In this document: piece by piece, positions 27,714 through 36,223 of the stretch
Layout of the letters: each line of letters opens with the position of its first letter
Numbering within the stretch: position 1 is the first letter of the stretch
NCBI RefSeq assembly: GCF_009687905.1
Contig: NZ_BLBG01000002.1
Coordinates: 62,001 to 126,000 of the forward strand
Length of the DNA stretch: 64,000 nt
Direction of reading: 5' to 3'
Origin: Lacticaseibacillus zhaodongensis
GTDB taxonomy: Bacteria; Bacillota; Bacilli; Lactobacillales; Lactobacillaceae
Position numbers and translations under genes: made by a program
Notes under the pieces: model-generated
What the model was told of the DNA's origin: nothing
Databases searched by the model: none
The model's input: the letters and a program-made list of their open reading frames with translations, nothing else

Positions 27714-28358
27714 TTATGCTCCTGTTGTCCACCGGTAGCTGAATGATAGCACGAGGAAGTTGGCGAGAATGAACAGGCCGATGCAGATTGCTGATACCAT
27801 TGGTGGGAAGAGCAGGCTCACTAGGACGATTGCGCCGCTTAGCACATACAGGTAGCCCAGTGCGCGGGCCGTTTTGCGGGCACCTGAATGGTTGGTAACG
27901 TGCCATGGAAAACGCATGCCAACGTAGCGACTATTCGTTTCCTGTACTGTCGGCATGTAGTTACCAATCAAGATGAGGATAAGCGCAACAATGAGCAGCG
28001 CCCAGAAGCGAATGTTGACGTTGTTGCCGACGCCCGCGCGAATGGTCACTGCGTACATAACTACACTGATGACGGGGAAAATCCAGGCAACGACGCGGCC
28101 CATTCTGCCCATGGCGTGAGGCTGTTTGCTTTCGGCGTAGTAAGTGCTCCCCACTGTGATGAGTTGGAATAGGAGCATGAGTAGGGGCAAGCCGAAGACT
28201 ACCATCGGCCGCGCCATCCACCCGTTTGGCTGATTATTAATGCTCCAGTGCGTCACCATCCGTGCTGGTAGTCGGGAGTACACGCTCGCTCCGTACAGGA
28301 TGGGGGCGATGGTGACCAGACTAGTAAGAATCAATGTGTGCCATTTACTTTTGCTCAT
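27714..28358 (-). CDS. sdpI: SdpI-family membrane protein (DUF1648)
   Basis: 214 residues with six spans. N-terminal DUF1648 pattern (YSRLPARMVTHWSINNQPNGW) and C-terminal SdpI part (RYVGMRFPWHVTN, AGAIVLVSLLFPP). In Bacillus, SdpI gives immunity to the SdpC toxin and with SdpR forms a signalling pair. The gene overlaps sdpR by 14 bp. No sdpABC-like toxin gene is in the window, so it may protect against toxins from other strains. Confidence 0.88.
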   Translation of the reverse strand: MSKSKWHTLILTSLVTIAPILYGASVYSRLPARMVTHWSINNQPNGWMARPMVVFGLPLLMLLFQLITVGSTYYAESKQPHAMGRMGRVVAWIFPVISVVMYAVTIRAGVGNNVNIRFWALLIVALILILIGNYMPTVQETNSRYVGMRFPWHVTNHSGARKTARALGYLYVLSGAIVLVSLLFPPMVSAICIGLFILANFLVLSFSYRWTTGA

Positions 28359-28629
28359 TTTGCTCTCCTCCTAAGCCGAGGCTATAAATCCATGTCAGAA
28401 CCTCTTCGAAAACACTCGCGTTGAGGTCGTAATAGATGAAGTTTTTTTCCTTGCGCTCTGTAATGAGTCCCGCTTGCTTCAGCAGTTTCAGGTGGTAGGA
28501 AACCGTTGCTTGCTTTAGGTCAAAATGTTGCGCAATCTCGCCCGCGGGCTGTGAGCCCTTGCGTAGCAGCTCCAAGATTTGCCGTCGCACCGGGTCCGAA
28601 ATCGCCTTGAGCGTGTCACTCATCGCCAT
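28345..28629 (-). CDS. sdpR: ArsR-family repressor, SdpR-like
   Basis: 94 residues, one winged helix (LKAISDPVRRQILELLRKGSQPAGEIAQHFDLKQATVSYHLKLLKQAGLI). No metal-binding cysteines. Co-transcribed with sdpI, as in the SdpRI autoregulated pair. Start ATG 28629 lies 8 bp after GGAGG. Its probable operator is the palindrome just upstream. Confidence 0.9.
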   Translation of the reverse strand: MAMSDTLKAISDPVRRQILELLRKGSQPAGEIAQHFDLKQATVSYHLKLLKQAGLITERKEKNFIYYDLNASVFEEVLTWIYSLGLGGEQNEQK

Positions 28630-28646
28630 GTGCTTCGCCTCCTAGC

Positions 28647-28668
28647 TATATAGAAATCTTTCTAAATA
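28647..28668. promoter_or_regulatory. Probable SdpR operator
   Basis: TATATAGAAA-TC-TTTCTAAATA is an almost perfect inverted repeat directly upstream of sdpR; a related half site TTTTTCTAAATAG occurs at 28711-28724. Confidence 0.55.
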
Positions 28669-28830
28669 GAATATAGCACCGGAGCAAATGGTAGACAAGA
28701 CTATTTTGATATTTTTCTAAATAGTTTGGGCAGTCATGATGGTGCATCTAAAGGCGATAGTTTCATACATAATCTTGTGGAGTCTTGAGCAACTAGTGCT
28801 TATACTGGAGGGAGAAAGAAGGCGGCCGTG

Positions 28831-29601
28831 ATGACTGGCTGGGTCAAAATCTTATTTTTGTTTGTGGCTGGCATTGCGGCCGGCCTGACGAACTCAATGG
28901 CGGGGATGGGATCGGTCTTTTCTTACCCAGCCTTACTGGCGTTGGGACTGCCACCGGTGAATGCGGATGTGACTAATACGGCGGCGTTGGTGTTTACTGG
29001 AGTTAGCTCGACGGTGTCTTCTAAGCAGGAGCTGCATGGCAACTGGAAGGTTGCGTGGATTAATGCACTGACGACGATTGTCGGGGGTATTTTCGGCGCA
29101 TGGATCCTCATCACTGCACCCGCGGAGTCTTTTCAGAAGCTTGTGCCGTTCTTTATCTTAGCCGCTGGGGTGTTGATGCTGCTGAGCAATCGGAAGAAGC
29201 AAAAAACTGTGGCAGGACAGGCTGTGCCGGCACCAAGTCGGTGGCGGATGGTGGGGCGGACCGCGGCCATATTTGTGGTCGGACTTTATATGGGGTATTT
29301 CGGTGCATCATCTGGGGTGATCATGCTGGCGGTGCTGTCGTTTACGAGTGCACTGCCTTTTGCGGTTAATAACTCGATAAAGAACTTCAGTTCACTGATG
29401 ACAAATTTCATTTCACTGTTTGTTTACGCAATAAAGGCCAAAATCTACTGGTTGTTAGTTTGGCCAATGGGTGCTGGGCTTTTCATTGGTGGCTATCTCG
29501 GGCCAATTTTTATTCGTCACATTCCTGTGCATTTAATGCGAACAACCATAGCGGTTGCTGCGTTTATTGTCGCAGGAGTACTTTTCGTACAAGCATATTA
29601 G
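28831..29601 (+). CDS. TauE/SafE-family permease
   Basis: 256 residues with eight spans in two repeats; GLTNSMAGMGSVFSYPALLALGLPPVNADVTNTAAL and GYFGASSGVIMLAVLSF are the conserved repeat starts. Family members export sulfite, sulfoacetate or similar anions. Preferred ATG 28831, with GAAGG about 8 bp before; a GTG just upstream is possible. Single gene followed by a small terminator. Confidence 0.88.
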   Translation: MTGWVKILFLFVAGIAAGLTNSMAGMGSVFSYPALLALGLPPVNADVTNTAALVFTGVSSTVSSKQELHGNWKVAWINALTTIVGGIFGAWILITAPAESFQKLVPFFILAAGVLMLLSNRKKQKTVAGQAVPAPSRWRMVGRTAAIFVVGLYMGYFGASSGVIMLAVLSFTSALPFAVNNSIKNFSSLMTNFISLFVYAIKAKIYWLLVWPMGAGLFIGGYLGPIFIRHIPVHLMRTTIAVAAFIVAGVLFVQAY

Positions 29602-29645
29602 GATATCTTTGACGTGGTTTATGAAACATTACTGGGTGTGGGATC

Positions 29646-29677
29646 AGCGTGCTCTTCGTTGATGTCACGCTTTTTTG
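29646..29677 (+). terminator. Terminator after the TauE/SafE gene
   Basis: AGCGTG (29646) pairs with CACGCT, followed by TTTTTT. Confidence 0.7.
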
Positions 29678-29830
29678 TAGCGATATTTGACGAACTGAAG
29701 AATGTATTCAGTACCGCTTGAGGAAAATCATAAATCAAGTCAATGTTTTTTTGTGCTGTTCAGAACTGAGACTCATGTAAAATGGTAAAATTTAAAATGT
29801 GGAATGTTGATAGGACGGGATTCTTTTTGT
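29678..29830. other. AT-rich segment left of the CRISPR remnant (possible leader)
   Basis: No gene. The 60-70 bp before the first repeat are rich in A and T with several TAAAAT/AAAATG stretches, like leaders of type I-E arrays. The position of the degenerate repeat on the other side agrees with leader on the left. Confidence 0.35.
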
Positions 29831-29919
29831 GTGCTCCCCGCCTGAGCAGGGGTGATCCTAACCGTCAATAATCCCATGCCAAAAGCCGTCCGTGCTCCCC
29901 GCCCGAGCGGGGGTGATTT
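29831..29919 (+). CRISPR. Orphan two-repeat CRISPR (type I-E-like repeats, one spacer)
   Basis: Two 28-bp repeats at 29831-29858 and 29892-29919, both GTGCTCCCCGCC-GAGC-GGGGTGAT, differ at four positions: a T/C and an A/G change in the loop-stem region and CC versus TT at the 3' end. The spacer is 29859-29891, 33 bp, the usual I-E length. The pattern CCCCGC..GCGGGG with GTGAT end is that of I-E repeats. No cas gene is present in the window. Confidence 0.8.
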
Positions 29920-30013
29920 TGCATGAATAGAGCAGGTCTGCATGACTGTCCTTGTTTGTGGATTGCAGTCAAACGCAGGTGTTCATACTTCGATGATTGT
30001 GGAGGATAGCTAA

Positions 30014-30982
30014 ATGCCGCATATTCCGAATGATCAAATTCACCCAGACGTCAGGAAGATTGGTATCTTAGCGCGAAAAATTGCTCCTAGCTTGGATGCG
30101 AGGTTTTTCCAACGAGCCAATTGGTTCATGAATCACGCAGTTAAGGGCCGGTTCCCCAAAGACATGCAGGTGGACGAGCATTGGACGTCGCGCCCGGACG
30201 GCACCCAGTTGCGTATCATCGTTGCCCGCTCACTGCGTCCTAAGCCCAATGCAACCGGTGTGTTATGGCTCCATGGCGGGGGCTATGCGATGGAGATTCC
30301 CGAGATGGACTTGGGTTACGCCCGTAAAGTTCAGGCTGTTAGTAATTCTGTCATCGTTTTACCTGATTATCGCCTGTCTGTAGACTTCCAGTACCCAGCT
30401 GCGCTTGACGATGCTTATCTAGCGCTCAGGTGGATGAACGATAACCATGCATCGCTTGGTATTAATCCGAATCAGTTTTTCGTGGCCGGCGAAAGTGCAG
30501 GTGGTGGTTTGACCGCCGCACTCACGCTCTACACACGGGATAAGGGTGAGGTTCCGCTTGCATTTCAGATGCCACTGTACCCAATGCTCGACGACCGGCC
30601 AACCACCTCTTCAGTCGATAATGATGAGCCAATCTGGAATTCATGGAGCAATCAAAACGCATGGCAAATGTACCTTGGTGACCATTATCATACGGTCGAC
30701 CTAGAACCATATGCCGCTGCAGCCCGGGCAACTGACTACAGCAACTTGCCACCGACCTATACTTTTGTTGGTGACATTGAGCCTTTTTATCAAGAAACGC
30801 AAACTTACATCCAAAATTTGCGGGAGGCTGGGGTTCCTGCACACGTCGACGTTTATCGCGGCTGGTTTCACGCGGCTGACAAGTTTGCACCGAGATCACG
30901 GATTGCTAAAACGGCCACCGCTTCATGGCAGGCGGCCTTCAAGCACGCGACCGAAACGTATTATAATCGAACAAGTAAGTAG
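30014..30982 (+). CDS. Alpha/beta hydrolase of the hormone-sensitive lipase family
   Basis: 322 residues. Oxyanion motif LHGGGYAM (about 87), nucleophile in VAGESAGGGLT (Ser about 161), acid in VGDIEPFY (about 256) and His in RGWFHAADKF (about 287). Family IV esterases hydrolyse short acyl esters in the cytoplasm; in lactobacilli some act on phenolic esters. RBS GTGGAGG. Single gene with a strong terminator. Confidence 0.93.
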   Translation: MPHIPNDQIHPDVRKIGILARKIAPSLDARFFQRANWFMNHAVKGRFPKDMQVDEHWTSRPDGTQLRIIVARSLRPKPNATGVLWLHGGGYAMEIPEMDLGYARKVQAVSNSVIVLPDYRLSVDFQYPAALDDAYLALRWMNDNHASLGINPNQFFVAGESAGGGLTAALTLYTRDKGEVPLAFQMPLYPMLDDRPTTSSVDNDEPIWNSWSNQNAWQMYLGDHYHTVDLEPYAAAARATDYSNLPPTYTFVGDIEPFYQETQTYIQNLREAGVPAHVDVYRGWFHAADKFAPRSRIAKTATASWQAAFKHATETYYNRTSK

Positions 30983-31008
30983 TCTATATATACCTCGCGT
31001 TAATCAAG

Positions 31009-31046
31009 AGGCCGACTGAAGTTTTATCGCTTCAGTCGGCCTTTTG
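31009..31046 (+). terminator. Terminator after the esterase gene
   Basis: Perfect 13-bp arms (31009-31021, 31030-31042) followed by TTTT. Confidence 0.92.
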
Positions 31047-31079
31047 TAGTTATGCTTCACACATTCCATTAGGGGTGGA

Positions 31080-31793
31080 CTATTTCCGCCCATACAGATT
31101 AATCAGTGCCTGATTGTAGTAAGTATAGTTGGGATTGCTGCGGTTGAAGTACGCTGACATCACGGTTGTCTTGTGAATCAGATCCGTGTGCCCCAGTCCG
31201 AGCGCGTGCCCAATCTCGTGGATCATGGTCGTCTCAGTGGTGTACTTGCTAGCATAGCGGAAGTCGACCTGCGCATCATAGTTGATGCTGTTTGGCCAGT
31301 ACCGCGGGATCTCCTGGCTGGCCGCGTTGGCGGCTAAGCCGTAGTTGTGTTGATTGTCAGCGTAGTAAACCTTGATGTCGGCATCACTCTTACCATCCCC
31401 GACATACTTCAAATTAACATTTGCTCCGGACCGGTTGATCTGATTCAGCGCTGCCGTCAGCAGTCCATACAGGTAACTTGTCCGGGCCTTGCTGGTTCCA
31501 CGGGCAGGGTAGTGCATGATCGATACGGTGAGGTTTGACTTGCCGAAATAAGTATTTTCATAAACAAAATTTTGCTTGCTCGTGGCCCACACTCTGTCGT
31601 CGGTCGTGTTGCGAACGTTGCGGAGCCCATTATGTTTTAGTTGCGCACTCAGCGAGCGGTAATTACGAGCTTGACTGTAGCTGGTCACAGCTGCAGCAGA
31701 GGCGGCTGGCGCTGCGGTAACACCGATGCCAAGCAAAGTAAGCGCAGTTGTAGTAAGGGTAATAATGCGCACTAATAATCCATTCTTTTTCAT
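31080..31793 (-). CDS. Secreted matrixin-like zinc metalloprotease
   Basis: 237 residues with a signal peptide (to about residue 34). Zinc site HEIGHALGLGH (about 190-200) fits HExxHxxGxxH of metzincins, with TVMSAY downstream as a possible Met-turn. The domain is M10A-like, without the cysteine-switch propeptide of animal enzymes. The N-terminal 90 residues may be a short prodomain or wall-facing part. Exported zinc proteases of this type in lactobacilli have no settled role. The gene is single; RBS region before ATG is weak. Confidence 0.88.
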   Translation of the reverse strand: MKKNGLLVRIITLTTTALTLLGIGVTAAPAASAAAVTSYSQARNYRSLSAQLKHNGLRNVRNTTDDRVWATSKQNFVYENTYFGKSNLTVSIMHYPARGTSKARTSYLYGLLTAALNQINRSGANVNLKYVGDGKSDADIKVYYADNQHNYGLAANAASQEIPRYWPNSINYDAQVDFRYASKYTTETTMIHEIGHALGLGHTDLIHKTTVMSAYFNRSNPNYTYYNQALINLYGRK

Positions 31794-32122
31794 AGTTGCA
31801 TCCTCATAGGTGAAACCCTACGAGAAGTCCCCCAACTACTTTACACGTAAAAAAATAACACAAAACGGGGCCTGATTCAAGCAACCGATGGCTATCAGCC
31901 TGTGTGCAGTTAAACCGGAACCATAATTAACGTGCATAATAATCCTACAATTATTTAATGAGCGCTCATCGAAAGAGGCAGCAAGCTAGCCACGCTAAGA
32001 CCACCCCGCGGTCTAATATCGCTACTTAAGCTCGGTTCTTAGTCATTCCGTATTTCCAACTGTCTTTGTATATATAAACATAGGATAGCTGAATCTAAGC
32101 CCAACTATAATAACAACTAGCA
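31794..32122. other. Intergenic stretch with a 12-bp palindrome
   Basis: No gene. ATGAGCGCTCAT (31958-31969) is a perfect palindrome in AT-rich surroundings upstream of the metalloprotease gene and could be a regulator site. Nothing else recognisable. Confidence 0.35.
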
Positions 32123-32158
32123 AAAAAGCCACCAAAGATAAAATTACTTTGGTGACCT
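32123..32158 (-). terminator. Terminator of the VTT gene
   Basis: GTCACCAAAG and CTTTGGTGGC arms on the reverse strand followed by TTTTTTG. Confidence 0.75.
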
Positions 32159-32179
32159 TGATTTTACATTTTTTAGATT

Positions 32180-32770
32180 TTAGTGAATCAGTTTACCAAC
32201 CGTAGTGAACACCCAGCTCAAACCCAAGCTGTATTCGAGAATGGTCACTGGCTTGCACAGCATGATGATTGTCACGAACTTTTTCCGTGGCATTTTGGTC
32301 AGCCCGGCGATCATGCAGAGCAAGTCATCGGGGGCGATGGGCATGAGGATGGCAATCGTGAAGAAGCGGTCGAAGCCCTTGCCACCGTCGAGGTAGTGCT
32401 GGTACTTGTCCAGCGTCTTTTCGGGGACGATGAAGCGCACGAAGCGGCGGCCGTAATGACGGACCAGCGAGAAGCTCAGCATGGAGCCGATTGCGATGCC
32501 GATGTAGTTGTAGACGAAGCCCCACTTAGCGCCGAAAATTGCGATGGCGGCGACGGTGGAGAGACCACCGGGGATGATGGGAAAGATGACCTGGACCGTC
32601 TGCAAAAGAATGAAGACGGTCGGACCCATGACACCGGCGCGATTGACGACCCGTTGGAGCGCGGCCATGGAGGAGAAGTAGCCGGCGCGGTAACACAGAT
32701 AGGCGATGAATATTAGTAGCACAACGGCCACGATTTGCGCGTTGCGTAGGCTTTTGCTCTCGCCAGTCAT
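32180..32770 (-). CDS. VTT-domain (TVP38/TMEM64, DedA-related) membrane protein
   Basis: 196 residues with about five spans. It has the VTT pattern: IPGGLSTVAAIAIFGAKWGFVYNYIGIAIGSMLSFSLVRHYGRRFV and a later AILMPIAPDDLLCMIAGLTKM. Related to DedA; both are linked with lipid carrier recycling or membrane homeostasis. It lies after the glycosylation operon but has its own strong promoter. Confidence 0.9.
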   Translation of the reverse strand: MTGESKSLRNAQIVAVVLLIFIAYLCYRAGYFSSMAALQRVVNRAGVMGPTVFILLQTVQVIFPIIPGGLSTVAAIAIFGAKWGFVYNYIGIAIGSMLSFSLVRHYGRRFVRFIVPEKTLDKYQHYLDGGKGFDRFFTIAILMPIAPDDLLCMIAGLTKMPRKKFVTIIMLCKPVTILEYSLGLSWVFTTVGKLIH

Positions 32771-32822
32771 TTGTCTGCCACCCCTTAATCCTTCGTCAGT
32801 CGTTTTTTACTTGCTAAAAGTG

Positions 32823-32852
32823 ATTCTAGTCCATCTTGCTGGAAGCGGTCAA
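32823..32852 (-). promoter_or_regulatory. Promoter of the VTT gene
   Basis: Reverse strand TTGACC (32847-32852), 18 bp, TAGAAT (32823-32828). Confidence 0.65.
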
Positions 32853-32901
32853 TAAGGCGAAAGACCGAGCTTTGTCAGCAGGATGTGGCTGGTCACCACC
32901 G

Positions 32902-33306
32902 CTAGGAGAAAATTTGCTTGCTAAATGCGTAGTTGAGCACAATCACGACGACTTGGTCAATCAGTTTGACGATGACCGGGGAGCCGTGCAAAAGGGTCAA
33001 GCCGACGAACAGGATGGCGGTATCGGCCAAAAGTGAGGCCCCGCGCAGGGCGAAGAAGCTGACGCCTTCCCGGAGCACAACCTCGGCACTGGTGTCTTTT
33101 GACGCAAAGACGACCAGTTTGTTAGCGATGAATGCGAAGAGCACGCTCAGGAACCAAGCGGCGACGTTGGCCCAGAACCAAGGGACATTGATGTGGGTGA
33201 GGGCGAAGAACAGCACTAGGTTGATGCCGGTGGTGAGCCCCCCGACGATGAGGTAGCGCAGTGCGGCGCCGTATTTTGCGTAGAGCAGGTTGATTGTCTT
33301 AACCAT
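32902..33306 (-). CDS. GtrA-family membrane protein
   Basis: 134 residues, four spans, typical GtrA: YLIVGGLTTGINLVLFFAL, WFLSVLFAFIANKLVVF. GtrA/GtcA proteins are thought to flip undecaprenyl-phosphate-sugar. It is the last gene of the PAP2-GtrB-GT-C-GtrA operon, 12 bp after the GT-C gene. Confidence 0.9.
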   Translation of the reverse strand: MVKTINLLYAKYGAALRYLIVGGLTTGINLVLFFALTHINVPWFWANVAAWFLSVLFAFIANKLVVFASKDTSAEVVLREGVSFFALRGASLLADTAILFVGLTLLHGSPVIVKLIDQVVVIVLNYAFSKQIFS

Positions 33307-33318
33307 GATGAGCCTTTC

Positions 33319-35277
33319 TTAGTTGTGCATCTTGCAAGTGTAGATGAAGGATGCGGTCTTATTAGCGTGGCCGTTGATCAGCAGGGGATGCTTGGCCAGC
33401 TGGTAGTGGTAGGTGTGCACGACGTCAACGCGTTGTTGCTGGCGGGTGCTGTTGCGGACGATGATCCGGTAGTGGCCGGCAGGGAGCTGGTGGTGCAGCC
33501 GGTATACCTGACCCGCAGAGTAGAGGTGGTAATGTTCGCCGGTCGCCAGCTTTACCAGTGTGACGTGGACAGCGGAACCGGGGTGCACCTGCACGGAGAG
33601 GTAATTGGCATCCGCGTTGAGGTCGATTTTTTCGCTCATGGTCATCTGCGGCAGCATTGCCAGTGGCTTAGCGTGGTATTGCTCCGACAGCTGGCTGCGC
33701 TGCGCGGCGACGACATCATTGCGCATGTGGGAATTGCTTGCGGCCATGGTCAAGGCAATCGCGGCGATAATTGGAATCGCGGTGACGATGGGGCTGAGAA
33801 CCGGTACAAACCGCCGCTCGCGCTGACTGATCGGCGCTGGTGCGGGTTGCGGCGTTGCGGCCAAGGCAAACCAGAGCAGGGGCAAAATTGCTTGGCCGTA
33901 ACGGGGCTCAGTCTCCCACAACAAGGTGTGGAAGGCGAGGTAACCGAGTGCGGTGACCACACCGGTCAGGGCGACTACCTGGCGCGGATCAGTCAAGTCT
34001 GGCCGCCAGGTGAGCAGCCGCAGCATCAGCGTCACGAACAGCACGAGGGTGGCGGTGGAGTAGCTGATTTGTGTCAGGCGTGAGTAGAAACTGGCATTGC
34101 GGTTGTACCATTGTGGTGCCGCCTGGAAGCCGCCGTTGTACCAGCGGCCGACGTCGCGGACGTTGAGCATGATGCCAATTTTGATGAACCACAGGCGGAC
34201 CAGCCCGAACGCACCGAGGTGCTTAGCGCGGCGGGGAATCGCCTTGAGGTCAGCCTTTTGCCGGGCCGCCTTGTCGGGTAGCTTGATGGCCTTGCCGACA
34301 TCCTTGCCAGCGTACATGCCGAACTTCTTGGAATTCATCCCCATCAGCATCCAGTGGGTGACCGGGAACTGGTAAGTCTGGTTCGGCGTGTAGTTGCTGG
34401 CGCGGTAGATAGCCTGGTTCGTGGGGGTGCTGAGGCCAAAACCGAGCACGATCAGCAGCATCGGCAACAATAGCCGGGACTTTTTGAGTTGGTGCTTGTG
34501 GATCAGCAGGCCGGCGATAATCATTAGCGCCGGAATCATCACGATCATGTTGGCCTTGATGACTTCACCAAGGAGGGTGGCGCTGACTAGGCCGATTCCC
34601 GCAACAATGTGGTAGCGTCGGGAACCATCACGCCAGTGCAGCAGGATGCGCATAACAATCAGCAGCACGAGCATTGAGGGCAGGTCGGAGTAGAACACCT
34701 GCAGGTAGTAGGTGTAGGCAAACGGAGTGAGCATGGTAAACGCAAAGCTAGCCAGTAGCAGGCTGTTGCGTTTGCTGAGCTGCCAGACCGTCCGCAGCAG
34801 CAGGACAATGAAGCTGTCCAGGACGAGCATGCTGAGCAGGTGGATGCTGACGTTGGTCGACATACCGACCACTTGTGTCAGCCGCAGCCACAAGGACATC
34901 AGGTAAGCGAGCGGCACGTTGTTGGCGTAGCGCCAGAAGTAGGTGATGTTCCAGCTCATGTGGCCGGCAGCCATCTGATCGGCCTGAGCCAAGACGCGGT
35001 AGGGGTCGTGGTAAACGGTGTCGGGCATCACGTTCAGAATGTAAATCTGCGCGATGACCATTGCGATTAAGCCAATACCGATCAACCAGCGAACCCGCTG
35101 GTAGGGGATTGTGTTTAGTGGTTTTGCCAGCAGGTGGGTGCAGGCAAAAGTGAGGACAACTGTGATGATCATTGCCAGGCCGATGCTGCCGACAACATTA
35201 CTGATTGCCCCAATGAAGAGGCAAAACGAGAGCACTGCCGGGAGAAATGCCGGCCGCAGACTAAGCTTATTTGTCAT
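33319..35277 (-). CDS. Polytopic GT-C-like glycosyltransferase
   Basis: 652 residues from the ATG at 35277, which overlaps the gtrB-like stop by one base (TAATG). About 12 spans in the first 530 residues, then an extracellular C-terminal beta-type domain (about 545-652). First outer loop MPDTVYHDPYRVLAQADQM holds the Asp expected for GT-C donors, followed by YANNVPLAYLM, a motif shared with the protein at 13379. With GtrB and GtrA it would form the lipid-sugar/flippase/transferase trio seen as CsbB-GtcA-YfhO in Bacillus, modifying teichoic acids or surface proteins. Acceptor unknown. Confidence 0.82.
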   Translation of the reverse strand: MTNKLSLRPAFLPAVLSFCLFIGAISNVVGSIGLAMIITVVLTFACTHLLAKPLNTIPYQRVRWLIGIGLIAMVIAQIYILNVMPDTVYHDPYRVLAQADQMAAGHMSWNITYFWRYANNVPLAYLMSLWLRLTQVVGMSTNVSIHLLSMLVLDSFIVLLLRTVWQLSKRNSLLLASFAFTMLTPFAYTYYLQVFYSDLPSMLVLLIVMRILLHWRDGSRRYHIVAGIGLVSATLLGEVIKANMIVMIPALMIIAGLLIHKHQLKKSRLLLPMLLIVLGFGLSTPTNQAIYRASNYTPNQTYQFPVTHWMLMGMNSKKFGMYAGKDVGKAIKLPDKAARQKADLKAIPRRAKHLGAFGLVRLWFIKIGIMLNVRDVGRWYNGGFQAAPQWYNRNASFYSRLTQISYSTATLVLFVTLMLRLLTWRPDLTDPRQVVALTGVVTALGYLAFHTLLWETEPRYGQAILPLLWFALAATPQPAPAPISQRERRFVPVLSPIVTAIPIIAAIALTMAASNSHMRNDVVAAQRSQLSEQYHAKPLAMLPQMTMSEKIDLNADANYLSVQVHPGSAVHVTLVKLATGEHYHLYSAGQVYRLHHQLPAGHYRIIVRNSTRQQQRVDVVHTYHYQLAKHPLLINGHANKTASFIYTCKMHN

Positions 35278-36221
35278 TATTCCAGGACCGTCTGGATCGT
35301 GTAGCGCGGACGGTCTTTCACCTCCGTCATAATTTTGCCAATGTATTCGCCAATCACGCCGAGACTGACCATCTGGACCCCACCGATGAACCAGAGGGAG
35401 ACCATCAGGGATGACCAGCCATGGAGCGCGAGGCCGAGAACCTTCAGGACAACCGCGTAAACGACCATCCCCATCGCCAGTAAGCAGGCCAGAACGCCCA
35501 AAATTAAGATCAAGCGGATCGGCGCCACGGTGAGGCTGGTGATGCCGTCCCACGCAAAGGCCAACATCTTTTTGAGTGGGTACTTCGATTCCCCGGCCGT
35601 GCGCGGCGTGCGTTTGTAGTAGACAGCGTCGGTTTTAAAGCCCAGCTTGGGCACGATGCCGCGGATGAAAATGTTGCGTTCGGGGTAATCAAGGAAGGTC
35701 TGCACTGCGCGCCGGGACATCAGGCGAAAATCTGCGTGGTTGGGCACGAGCTCAACGCCAAGCAGCTTGAGCGTTTTGTAGAAGGCATTAGCGGTCGTGC
35801 GTTTGAACCAGCTGTCGGAAGTGCGGTCGTTGCGGACCCCATAAACGATGTCGGCACCGCTCACGGACTTGGCAACCATTTCGGGAATCTTCTCGGGGTT
35901 GTCCTGCAGGTCGGCATCAATCGTGACGATCATGTCGGCAGTTTGCACCGCCTCGTGCAGGCCGGCAATTAGCGCGTTCTGGTGGCCAAAATTCCGGGAG
36001 AAGCGCAGTCCGCGGACGCGGGAGTTGCCGTGGTTAAGCTTCTCAACGATTTCCCAGGTGCGGTCGGCCGAGCCGTCATCCACGATGAGGATGTCCGATT
36101 GCGTTACGTTGCCCTGTTCGGCAATCTGGTTTTCAATTGCGAGTAACTTGGCAACGGAGGAGGCCAAAATTTCCTCTTCGTTGTAAGCTGGGATAACAAT
36201 TGTTAGTTTTTGCATTTTCAT
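35277..36221 (-). CDS. GtrB/DPM1-like undecaprenyl-phosphate glycosyltransferase
   Basis: 314 residues. GT-A domain: TIVIPAYNEEE, DILIVDDGSADRT, FSRNFGHQNALIAGL, VTIDADLQDNPE (DXD region) and DFRLMSRRAV; two spans near residues 235-255 and 270-295. Makes undecaprenyl-phosphate sugar (glucose, GlcNAc or other) on the inner face of the membrane. Preceded by the PAP2 gene (2 bp gap) and overlapping the GT-C gene. Confidence 0.93.
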   Translation of the reverse strand: MKMQKLTIVIPAYNEEEILASSVAKLLAIENQIAEQGNVTQSDILIVDDGSADRTWEIVEKLNHGNSRVRGLRFSRNFGHQNALIAGLHEAVQTADMIVTIDADLQDNPEKIPEMVAKSVSGADIVYGVRNDRTSDSWFKRTTANAFYKTLKLLGVELVPNHADFRLMSRRAVQTFLDYPERNIFIRGIVPKLGFKTDAVYYKRTPRTAGESKYPLKKMLAFAWDGITSLTVAPIRLILILGVLACLLAMGMVVYAVVLKVLGLALHGWSSLMVSLWFIGGVQMVSLGVIGEYIGKIMTEVKDRPRYTIQTVLE

Positions 36222-36223
36222 AA

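Noticed and set aside
35278-35553. 92-residue N-terminal extension of the GT-C protein
   Set aside because: It is the shifted frame of the GtrB 3' end. The TAATG overlap at 35277 gives the natural start.
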